NCBI GenBank assembly: GCA_017853915.1
Contig: JAFMIS010000212.1
Span: 1-5,055, forward strand
DNA from: a bacterium
GTDB lineage: Bacteria > Bdellovibrionota_C > UBA2361 > OMII01
Direction: 5' to 3'
Length of the DNA stretch: 5,055 nt
Made by a program: the position numbers and the translations under genes. Under the pieces are notes generated by a model. That model was not told the origin of the DNA and ran no database searches. It was given only the letters and a program-made list of their open reading frames with translations. Of the stretch, positions 1-5,055 are shown one piece after another. Position 1 is the stretch's first letter, and each line of letters opens with the position of its first letter.

Positions 1-150
1 CCCTGTCTGAAGCAATTACCAGTGGCTCTTCACAAGGCGCTAACCAAGATCTCTGAGGGGCACTCAGAGTCCAGCATACGTGGATTTCTCTCAAGCCATC
101 CGCTCACAGCGGATCGGTTGCAGTTTATTCAGGAGTTCGCGGGTCGATAA
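1..150 (+). CDS. C-terminal fragment of a probable M48-family zinc metallopeptidase (5' end outside window)
   Basis: An open frame enters from the left edge in frame 1 and ends at TAA 148-150, giving 49 visible residues. The fragment has an amphipathic helix (around LPVALHKALTKIS) followed by FLSSHPLTADRLQFIQEF. An S/T-H-P, four-residue, R-hydrophobic pattern preceded by a helix is the typical tail of M48 (Ste24/HtpX/BepA-like) peptidases, where it follows the HExxH catalytic domain. Proteins of this family degrade misfolded membrane or outer-membrane proteins. The catalytic motif is not in the window, so peptidase identity rests on the tail alone. The gene converges on thrS with 103 bases between the stops. 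Two short perfect inverted repeats (51-69 and 98-114) lie inside this coding frame. If it is not M48, it is an unknown protein whose C-terminus merely resembles that family. Confidence 0.65.
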   Translation, partial: PCLKQLPVALHKALTKISEGHSESSIRGFLSSHPLTADRLQFIQEFAGR

Positions 151-253
151 TCTTATAGCCAATACCGCATTCTGAGGCAGGGCTCGGACTTCGGTCACAC
201 GCTTTGTCAGGCAGAAGATGATATCTAAAAACACACCGCGCATGTCGGCACGC

Positions 254-2041
254 CTACACATCAACATCAGCGAAATTGTCCATGATTCGGTTACTGACGG
301 CCCGTTTCATTCGCTCAACGAATGTATCGAGAGACATGGTAGCCTGCTCTTTAGCGCAGTAGCGCCGAAGAGTGATGGTGGATTCCTCAGCTTCCTTATG
401 CCCGATGATCACCATATTCGGGATCTTGCGAGTTACCGCCTCTCTAATTTTCTTATTGAAGGAATTGTCTGATTGGTCGAGCTCGACCCTCATAAGGTTG
501 GAGCGCAGAATGCCCTCGAGCCTTTGAGCGTACGGGAGTACGTCGTTGTTCACCGGGATGATGCGCGCCTGGATCGGGGCCATCCAGGTCGGGAACGCGC
601 CGCCGAAGTGTTCAATCAAAAAGGCGATAAAACGCTCGTGAGCTCCCAGTGGCGCTCGGTGAATGATGTACGGCCTTCGTGATTTTCCATCATCTGCGAT
701 GTACGTTAGGTCGAAATTATTGGGAGACGCGAAGTCTAGCTGGGTAGTGCTTATAGACTCTTCTCGTCCGAGCATGGTAGTGGCTTGAAAGTCGAGCTTG
801 GGCCCGTAGAACGCGGCCTCTCCAACGCCAAGGATGTGATCAACCTGGAGTTCATCCACTACCTCTTTCACAATCTGCTCTGAGAACTTCCACAGCTCTG
901 GATTGTCGACAAACTTCTCCTTGTTTGCTGGATCATGAGTTGAAAAACGAACTTTGATATTATCGAAGCGGAACATTCGATAATAGTCGAGGGTCATATT
1001 GAACGTTGCTTTCAGCTCGTCTTTCACCTGCTCAAGGGTGCAGTAAATGTGGGCGTCATTCTGGGCGATTGAGCGCACTCGCAGCAGTCCTGAAAGAGAG
1101 CCTGAGTCCTCGTAGCGATAGACCGTTCCATATTCAGCATACCGAAGCGGGAGCTCTCGATAGCTACGGGGACGATGCCCGAATATCATGTGGTGATGAG
1201 GGCAGTTCATCGCCTTGAGGTAGTAGTTGCATTCGCCTTTGAGCTCCATGGGAGGAAACATTGAATCCTTGTAGTACGGCAGGTGCCCCGACGTGTAGTA
1301 CAGGTTCTCCTTCGCGATGTGAGGAGTTGCTACTCGAACGTATCCGTAGCGGGCCTCCTGTTCTTTGGCAAATGTCTCTAGGGCCTCTCGAATTGCGGTG
1401 CCGTTGGGCGTCCAGAGGGGTAGGCCCGGGCCAACAACGTCTGAGAGGATGAAGAGCTCGAGCTCCTTTCCTAGTTTGCGATGGTCTCGCTCTCGAGCGA
1501 GCTCGCGCTTCTCGGTGTACGCTTTGAGCTCATCTTTATTATTGAATGCTAAAACATAGATGCGTGTGAGCTGCTTGTTCTTCTCGTCACCGCGCCAGTA
1601 CGCGCCCGCGAGGGAATCTATAGCGAAGCAATCCGGGGGAATTTCGCCGGTGTGGTTCAGGTGAGGGCCAGCACACATGTCCTCGAATGGCCCGTTGGTG
1701 TAGAAGCCGATCTCAGTTTCACCGCGCTCGGCGAGTTCCAAGCAATACTCGACTTTGTACTGCTCTCCGCGACCCTTGAGGTGCTCGACGGCTTCTGCGG
1801 CGCTGCGTTTCGAGGCGACAAATGGTTGTCGCTGACCGATGATCTTTCGCATCGCCTTCTCGATTGTCTTGAAGTCCTCAGGGGTGAGGGGGGTCTCTAG
1901 ATCAAAATCGTAGTAACAGCCGGTGTCGATAGGGGGACCGAAGGCGAGTTTAGCCTTGGGTCGAATCTGTAGAACGGCCTGTGCCAGGACGTGAGCGAGT
2001 GAGTGGCGGAGGGGATAAAGGGGATCGAGTGTTGCTTCCAT
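254..2041 (-). CDS. thrS: Threonyl-tRNA synthetase lacking the N-terminal TGS domain
   Basis: This class II aminoacyl-tRNA synthetase (595 aa) charges tRNA-Thr with threonine and edits mischarged Ser-tRNA-Thr in the cytosol. The editing domain occupies about residues 8-180: HSLAH (H13, H17) and CAGPH (C123, H127) match the HxxxH...CxxxH editing site. The catalytic core is about 195-490. Zinc ligands C280 (MNCPHH), H331 (NDAHIYC) and H461 (IIHRA) are all present. Motif 2 is YRYED with R309 and E311, and motif 3 is GAHERF with R470. The anticodon-binding domain runs from about 490 to the end. The E. coli enzyme is about 642 aa and begins with a TGS domain of about 60 residues. Here the protein starts only 12 residues before the first editing histidine. 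The start is forced: an in-frame TAG lies four codons upstream. No clear Shine-Dalgarno precedes the ATG. The gene stands alone, with no infC visible after it. Confidence 0.97.
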   Translation of the reverse strand: MEATLDPLYPLRHSLAHVLAQAVLQIRPKAKLAFGPPIDTGCYYDFDLETPLTPEDFKTIEKAMRKIIGQRQPFVASKRSAAEAVEHLKGRGEQYKVEYCLELAERGETEIGFYTNGPFEDMCAGPHLNHTGEIPPDCFAIDSLAGAYWRGDEKNKQLTRIYVLAFNNKDELKAYTEKRELARERDHRKLGKELELFILSDVVGPGLPLWTPNGTAIREALETFAKEQEARYGYVRVATPHIAKENLYYTSGHLPYYKDSMFPPMELKGECNYYLKAMNCPHHHMIFGHRPRSYRELPLRYAEYGTVYRYEDSGSLSGLLRVRSIAQNDAHIYCTLEQVKDELKATFNMTLDYYRMFRFDNIKVRFSTHDPANKEKFVDNPELWKFSEQIVKEVVDELQVDHILGVGEAAFYGPKLDFQATTMLGREESISTTQLDFASPNNFDLTYIADDGKSRRPYIIHRAPLGAHERFIAFLIEHFGGAFPTWMAPIQARIIPVNNDVLPYAQRLEGILRSNLMRVELDQSDNSFNKKIREAVTRKIPNMVIIGHKEAEESTITLRRYCAKEQATMSLDTFVERMKRAVSNRIMDNFADVDV

Positions 2042-2074
2042 AAGTTCGGGCTAAAAGTACCAAGAGACAATAAC

Positions 2075-2107
2075 TTAGGCTGCAGCTTCTTTCAAACCGC
2101 TAACCAC
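2075..2107 (-). other. Possible 10-codon leader ORF in the thrS 5' leader
   Basis: On the thrS strand, a GTG at 2107-2105 lies four bases after a GGGAGG Shine-Dalgarno-like element (2117-2112). It opens a short frame encoding MVSGLKEAAA that ends at TAA 2077-2075, 33 bases before the thrS ATG. The ribosome-binding element forms one arm of the leader hairpin at 2112-2143, so its exposure would depend on folding. It contains no threonine codon, so classical threonine attenuation is not supported. The frame is short enough to arise by chance. It is listed because the Shine-Dalgarno match is better than anything in front of thrS itself. Confidence 0.2.
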
Positions 2108-2111
2108 ACAT

Positions 2112-2143
2112 CCTCCCGCGTTGTCTCAGAGACCGCGCGGAGG
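2112..2143 (-). promoter_or_regulatory. Stem-loop at the predicted 5' end of the thrS mRNA
   Basis: Three stem segments line up: CCTCC (2112-2116) with GGAGG (2139-2143), CGCG (2117-2120) with CGCG (2134-2137), and GTCT (2123-2126) with AGAC (2130-2133). This gives 13 paired bases around a three-base loop, with a one-base and a two-base bulge. It sits immediately downstream of the predicted thrS start point. No U-tract follows on the thrS strand, so it does not look like an intrinsic terminator. No T-box consensus (AGGGTGGNACCGCG) is present. The fold could protect the 5' end, hide the GGGAGG element, or act as an operator. The pairing is seen directly; the function is inferred. Confidence 0.5.
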
Positions 2144-2150
2144 TTTATGC

Positions 2151-2179
2151 AGTATAAACAGTTAGTTAGGAATTGAAAA
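2151..2179 (-). promoter_or_regulatory. Sigma70-like promoter for thrS
   Basis: On the minus strand, TTTTCA (2179-2174; 4 of 6 matches to TTGACA) is followed after exactly 17 bases by TATACT (2156-2151; 5 of 6 matches to TATAAT). This predicts a transcription start near 2144 and a leader of about 100 bases before the thrS ATG. An eight-base A-tract (minus strand) at 2203-2196 falls at about -52 to -59, where a distal UP-element subsite would lie. Position, spacing and orientation all suit thrS. The sequence match is moderate and the start point is unverified. Confidence 0.5.
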
Positions 2180-2279
2180 AGAGTTGGCTAAGGGCTTTTT
2201 TTTGCCCAGATCCGTCCTGCTGTGGCAGACACAAAGAGATGATCAGTTCCCCCAAAAAATAGCCCTCATGACAAAGAGT

Positions 2280-2314
2280 AGGTCTGTCGATTACTCCTCT
2301 GTAGCGACAGATCT
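2280..2314 (+). promoter_or_regulatory. Stem-loop just upstream of the fliL ribosome binding site
   Basis: Bases 2280-2289 pair with 2305-2314 (ten pairs, one of them G-U; the core TCTGTCG/CGACAGA is perfect). After a small internal loop, 2292-2294 pair with 2301-2303, around a six-base loop. The hairpin ends four bases before the fliL Shine-Dalgarno. No U-run follows it on either side, so it is unlikely to be a terminator. It could be a leader structure affecting fliL translation, or a DNA operator, since the arms form an inverted repeat. Neither role is shown by the sequence alone. Confidence 0.4.
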
Positions 2315-2317
2315 CAC

Positions 2318-2325
2318 AGGGGGGG
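2318..2325 (+). promoter_or_regulatory. G-rich Shine-Dalgarno of fliL
   Basis: An A followed by seven consecutive G residues ends three bases before the ATG at 2329. A run of this kind can pair with the CCUCC of 16S rRNA in several registers. It supports the chosen fliL start. The homopolymer is also a potential slippage site that could alter the spacing to the start codon. Confidence 0.6.
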
Positions 2326-2328
2326 AAT

Positions 2329-2919
2329 ATGTCTGCAGACGCGCATGGTGGGGATAATCAAACCGCCGAGAAACCGAAGAAGAGTAAGAAGAAAATCATT
2401 CTGATAGCGCTTAGTGTGCTCGGTCTTGCCGGTGGAGCAGGGGTAAGTAGCATATTTATGGGCGCACCTCCTCCGGAAGAGGCCGAGGTGGTAGAGGAGG
2501 CGACGGATCATCCTAAACGAATCGAGATGGCCGACTTGGGAGTCTTTGTCGTTAATCTCTCGGAGAACGTCTCGTTTCTTAAAACGCGAATCATGATGGA
2601 GTACGATGCCAACATTCTCGACAAGCAAACCATCGTCAAAGAGGGCGGAGAGGCCGGTGGTGAGGGGCATGGAGGAGGCGGCTCTGGAGGTAAAGAGGCC
2701 GAGGGAGGCTCTGGAACTCACCCCTACATCGCGAAGAAAGAGAATCAATTGCGCGATGTCGTTATCAGGATTTTGTCTTCTAAGAAATCCACGGACCTGC
2801 TTACGAGCGACGGCAAGGGGCGCTTGAAGGAGGAATTGGTCGATGGTTTGAATGAGGCCATAGGACTAGAGGAGCCGCCAGTAGTTGGAGTTCTTTTTAC
2901 TGAATTCATCATTCAATAA
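2329..2919 (+). CDS. fliL: Flagellar basal body-associated protein FliL
   Basis: FliL is a single-pass inner-membrane protein that surrounds or supports the MotA/MotB stator units of the flagellar motor. The 196-aa product has a short cytoplasmic tail rich in lysine (residues 16-22), one transmembrane helix (about 23-44), an acidic/proline linker (47-60), and a periplasmic FliL domain (about 62-196). Family features are visible: GVFVVNL and FLKTRIMMEYD in the first half, then YIAKKENQLRDVVIRILSSK, DLLTSDGKGRLKEEL, and the hallmark end VLFTEFIIQ. Residues 105-130 form a Gly/Glu-rich insert between the two halves of the domain. A strong Shine-Dalgarno supports the start. No other flagellar gene is next to it: thrS is divergent on the left, and a DUF922-like gene follows after eight bases. 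Confidence 0.92.
   Translation: MSADAHGGDNQTAEKPKKSKKKIILIALSVLGLAGGAGVSSIFMGAPPPEEAEVVEEATDHPKRIEMADLGVFVVNLSENVSFLKTRIMMEYDANILDKQTIVKEGGEAGGEGHGGGGSGGKEAEGGSGTHPYIAKKENQLRDVVIRILSSKKSTDLLTSDGKGRLKEELVDGLNEAIGLEEPPVVGVLFTEFIIQ
2641..2718 (+). repeat. Purine-rich low-complexity segment encoding the Gly/Glu insert of FliL
   Basis: This stretch within fliL is almost entirely G and A on the plus strand and encodes residues 105-130, nearly all Gly, Glu, Ala, Ser and Lys. It contains imperfect internal repeats: GGAGGCGGCTCTGGA near 2671 resembles GAGGGAGGCTCTGGA near 2701. It most likely forms a flexible loop in the periplasmic domain. Such tracts tend to change length between strains by slippage. 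The frame stays open throughout. Confidence 0.6.
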
Positions 2920-2927
2920 TTCATTTT

Positions 2928-3527
2928 GTGTATAAGGCATTGGGACAGTTCGCGCTTCTTTGGGTGTGGCTGTTATCTACTGCCATCAGTTCCAGTGTGA
3001 GAGCTGATGAAGTAGTCGAATGTGAGATTGTTCCCACAGTTCAGCTCTATGACGTCTCGGGCCTCAGCGCAGAGGAGATACGGGCCTCAATGCTCTCTAC
3101 AGGGCCGGTTGATGCGGCTGGCAAGCGTCGGTTTGCGCACGCGGAGTGGAGCGTTAAATGGCACTGGAACACCAACGATGATGGGTCTGTGAACCTTGAT
3201 ACGGTCGCTGTGAAATGCGAGGGGACTATAACGCTTCCTCATCTTCGGGATGCTCAATCACTGCCTGAGAGCCTCCGAATTGAGTGGCCGCTCTTCGTCG
3301 AGAGACTATTGGCGCATGAGTCGCGACATCTTAGTAATGTTGCGATTCATGCACCGAGAATTGTGAGCCGACTGCGTGCTGCTAAAAGCCCCGTATTCCC
3401 AAACCGAGCAAATAAAATTGCTCAGCGGGTTGTTGCTGACATTCAGGCGATGGACCGTGAATACGATCGCGCCACCAGCAATGGCAGGAGCGAGGGGTGC
3501 TGGGACATCCCGGCCATGCCGAGTTAA
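2928..3527 (+). CDS. Exported DUF922-like protein with an HExxH motif (putative zinc metalloprotease)
   Basis: The 199-aa product has a Sec signal peptide: a hydrophobic core at about residues 6-22 and likely cleavage after SVRA (residue 26). The mature part fits the DUF922 family: YDVSGLSAEEIRASM, an A-E-W-S-V-K-W segment (72-78), a conserved Cys (C97) before TITLP (100-104), then WPLFVERLLAHESRH. H130-E131-S-R-H134 is an HExxH zinc-binding motif. The tail YDRATSNGRSEG (179-190) resembles the conserved family ending. C32, C97 and C191 could form a disulfide in the periplasm. DUF922 members are proposed secreted zinc proteases, but substrates are generally unknown. The start is GTG at 2928, eight bases after the fliL stop and without a Shine-Dalgarno. 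A TTG four codons later would also keep the signal peptide. An in-frame TGA at 2901-2903 limits any extension. Co-transcription and possible translational coupling with fliL are inferred. Confidence 0.75.
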   Translation: MYKALGQFALLWVWLLSTAISSSVRADEVVECEIVPTVQLYDVSGLSAEEIRASMLSTGPVDAAGKRRFAHAEWSVKWHWNTNDDGSVNLDTVAVKCEGTITLPHLRDAQSLPESLRIEWPLFVERLLAHESRHLSNVAIHAPRIVSRLRAAKSPVFPNRANKIAQRVVADIQAMDREYDRATSNGRSEGCWDIPAMPS

Positions 3528-3536
3528 TCCGGGTCT

Positions 3537-5055
3537 CTACGTGGGCGCGAGATCTCCCTGGGCTACACGCGGTGTAAGAGCGGGCGCAAGTTCTGCATCT
3601 GTCGTATCAGAGAACCCTAGTAGCTCATACACCATGCACTGACCCTTGCGGCCCTTAACTGAGACAACCCCGAGAGCGCGTGACGCGATCTGTCCCTGCA
3701 CTGCCTCATACACAGAGTCACTCATGCAGATTGTTGAACCGAACTGTTTGTTGATTCCCTCAAGCCGAGACGCGATGTTCACGCCATCTCCGATCGCGGT
3801 GTAGCTCAAGCGATCGGTAGAGCCAATATTACCCACAAGCACTTGAGCTGAATGGATGCCGATTCGAACCTTGAGCTTGGTTTTCCCCTCGCTCAACCAG
3901 CGTTGATTGAGGGCGTCGAGTCGTCGGGACATTCTGAGAGCCGCGGCGCAAGCCCGTAGCTGTTGGTCAGCTACCGGATGCGGCGCTCCCCAGAAAGCCA
4001 TGACAGAATCGCCTATAAACTTATCCACCGTGCCCATCTCTTCAGCTATAGCGGACGTTGAGGCAGTAAGAAATTCAGTTAACTGTTCAAGGAGTCCTTG
4101 AGCGTTATGCTCCTCTGCAATGGTTGAGAAATTTTCGAGGTCACTAAACAAAATTGTTAACTGTCTCGACTCCACTCCAGGAGCGATGGGATTCCCAGTC
4201 CTAATGAGGTCGCGAACGACGCCCATCGGAATATATTGGGAAAAGGACCTTAAAGCGCTGCGTAGGAGGGCAACGCCTTGTCCCAGTTCGGCGACCTCTC
4301 GAACTTTCAGTGGAATTCCGGACGGCGCTGGGTTTGCCAAGTTTATCTGCCGAATGTCGTTGACCTCACGAGAAATAGCTACGATCCCCGCAGAGATTCT
4401 TTTTGCTGCTCGGTGAATAAGAAGTATCTGGAGCGGGAGTAGTACGCAGATCAACGCGATGATCAAGGAGTTGGTTTTCTGGAGCGGGCCTATAAAATCC
4501 ATCTCAGGGGTGATCGTAAGAAGCTTCCATTTGACGATTTGACCCTGCCCTATCTTACTTAAAGAGATGACATGAGGTTGTCCCAGTACATCAGTCTCTA
4601 CGGTAGTTGCCGAGATGGTGTTCGGGTCTCCTTTGCTAAGAGCCTCGGTGATCTTTGGAATTGCCTCGGACAAAAAAGCGGAGTCTTTTTGTTCTGGTGC
4701 GTTGGCGAGCTGCCCATCGCTGAATGGCGCTACGATCAAGGAGTTGTCGTCGTTCAAAATAGCGGAGATGCTATTCGGTGTAACTCGATGTAGCCATAAA
4801 AAATGAGAGAGCCGGGAGAGTGTCGCGGTAATCGCGGCAACTCCTACAAGCTTGCCTTGAAAATAGATGGGATGCGAGAGGCTCATTACCTGTCTGCCGG
4901 TGACAGGAGATATGTAGGGATCGGTGAGGAATGAGCGTCCTAGCTGCTTGGCTCCCTGATAGTATGGCATATCGCGAGGGTTATAGGGGCGTGGTCCCTC
5001 GATAGTCTTAAGAGGAGTTGGCCAGTCCTTATAAAATGTTTGATGCCATCGGGGT
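3537..5055 (-). CDS. Cache-domain transmembrane class III adenylate/guanylate cyclase (N-terminus outside window)
   Basis: The frame is open to the right edge, so the ATG at 4970 is probably internal; 28 further in-frame residues are visible upstream of it. Residues are numbered from that Met. The N-terminal part is the membrane-proximal half of a periplasmic Cache sensor domain, including YNPRDMPYY, TDPYI and LVGVAAI. A transmembrane helix follows at about 167-187, then a HAMP-like linker (about 188-245) leading into SFSQYIP. The class III cyclase domain (about 268-453) has metal ligands D277 (FSDLENFS) and D321 (GDSVMAF), substrate-binding K317 and T391, and transition-state residues N398 and R402 (VNIASR), so it looks active. 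A Lys/Thr substrate pair is typical of class IIIb adenylate cyclases. Ligand binding outside the cell would control cyclic nucleotide production inside, probably cAMP. The gene converges on the DUF922-like gene with nine bases between stops. Confidence 0.92.
   Translation of the reverse strand, partial: PRWHQTFYKDWPTPLKTIEGPRPYNPRDMPYYQGAKQLGRSFLTDPYISPVTGRQVMSLSHPIYFQGKLVGVAAITATLSRLSHFLWLHRVTPNSISAILNDDNSLIVAPFSDGQLANAPEQKDSAFLSEAIPKITEALSKGDPNTISATTVETDVLGQPHVISLSKIGQGQIVKWKLLTITPEMDFIGPLQKTNSLIIALICVLLPLQILLIHRAAKRISAGIVAISREVNDIRQINLANPAPSGIPLKVREVAELGQGVALLRSALRSFSQYIPMGVVRDLIRTGNPIAPGVESRQLTILFSDLENFSTIAEEHNAQGLLEQLTEFLTASTSAIAEEMGTVDKFIGDSVMAFWGAPHPVADQQLRACAAALRMSRRLDALNQRWLSEGKTKLKVRIGIHSAQVLVGNIGSTDRLSYTAIGDGVNIASRLEGINKQFGSTICMSDSVYEAVQGQIASRALGVVSVKGRKGQCMVYELLGFSDTTDAELAPALTPRVAQGDLAPT

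Noticed and set aside
51..114. Two perfect 7-bp inverted repeats (51-69 and 98-114)
   Set aside because: Both lie inside the M48-like coding frame and have no U-tract on either strand; kept as a note in that gene.
91..243. A 50-codon minus-strand frame starting at ATG 243, just after the thrS stop
   Set aside because: No Shine-Dalgarno and no recognisable family; it overlaps the convergent M48-like coding end, which is the more convincing frame.
227..253. Possible thrS terminator: weak hairpin at 238-253 followed by five U at 231-227
   Set aside because: Only five pairs, two of them wobble, and six bases separate the stem from the U-run, so it is too weak to call.
128..256. In-frame continuation of thrS past its TAG stop for 41 codons on the minus strand
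   Set aside because: ThrRS already has a full-length C-terminal domain, so the open stretch is probably chance; it has no start codon of its own and no readthrough signal was recognised.
2112..2143. T-box riboswitch in the thrS leader
   Set aside because: The conserved T-box sequence, specifier loop with a Thr codon, and terminator U-tract are all absent, and the leader is too short.
2222..2237. TGGCAGACACAAAGAG as a sigma54 promoter for fliL
   Set aside because: The -24-like TGGCA is present, but the GC of the -12 element is missing at the required spacing.
2286..2293. GTCGATTA resembling the flagellar sigma28 -10 element GCCGATAA
   Set aside because: No TAAA-type -35 element occurs at the right distance (CATG is found there), and the site lies within the hairpin arm.
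2314..2748. 144-codon minus-strand open frame opposite fliL
   Set aside because: It is a shadow of fliL, which has clear family motifs and a Shine-Dalgarno; the antisense product resembles nothing recognised.

Overview
The window looks like chromosomal DNA (roughly half G+C by eye) from a flagellated Gram-negative bacterium. The support is a FliL flagellar protein, two proteins that need an inner membrane and periplasm (a secreted HExxH protein and a Cache-domain receptor cyclase), and densely packed single genes. The gene mix and the glycine-rich FliL would fit a Bdellovibrionota/Oligoflexia or other deltaproteobacterium-like lineage. That placement is inference only, because no rRNA or other phylogenetic marker is present.

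Layout from left to right. (1) 1-150 (+) is the C-terminal end of a gene that starts outside the window, probably an M48-type membrane or periplasmic zinc peptidase. (2) 254-2041 (-) is thrS, a complete threonyl-tRNA synthetase without the usual N-terminal TGS domain. (3) 2042-2328 is a divergent intergenic region. It holds a sigma70-like promoter for thrS, a strong hairpin at the predicted 5' end of the thrS transcript, a possible 10-codon leader ORF, an A/T tract flanked by a short inverted repeat, and a second hairpin just upstream of the fliL ribosome binding site. (4) 2329-2919 (+) is fliL. Eight bases later, 2928-3527 (+) encodes a small exported DUF922-like protein with an HExxH motif; the two are probably co-transcribed. 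(5) 3537 to the right edge (-) is a Cache/TM/HAMP-like/class III nucleotidyl cyclase whose N-terminus lies beyond the window. It converges on the DUF922-like gene with only 9 bases between the stop codons.

The genes do not form one pathway. thrS is housekeeping. The fliL pair probably relates to flagellar stator function and envelope maintenance. The cyclase is a one-component sensor that converts a periplasmic ligand signal into cyclic nucleotide, probably cAMP. No mobile element, CRISPR array, rRNA or tRNA was seen. I do not see a wholly new system. The most interesting points are the thrS leader architecture, the TGS-less ThrRS, and the fliL/HExxH-protein gene pair.
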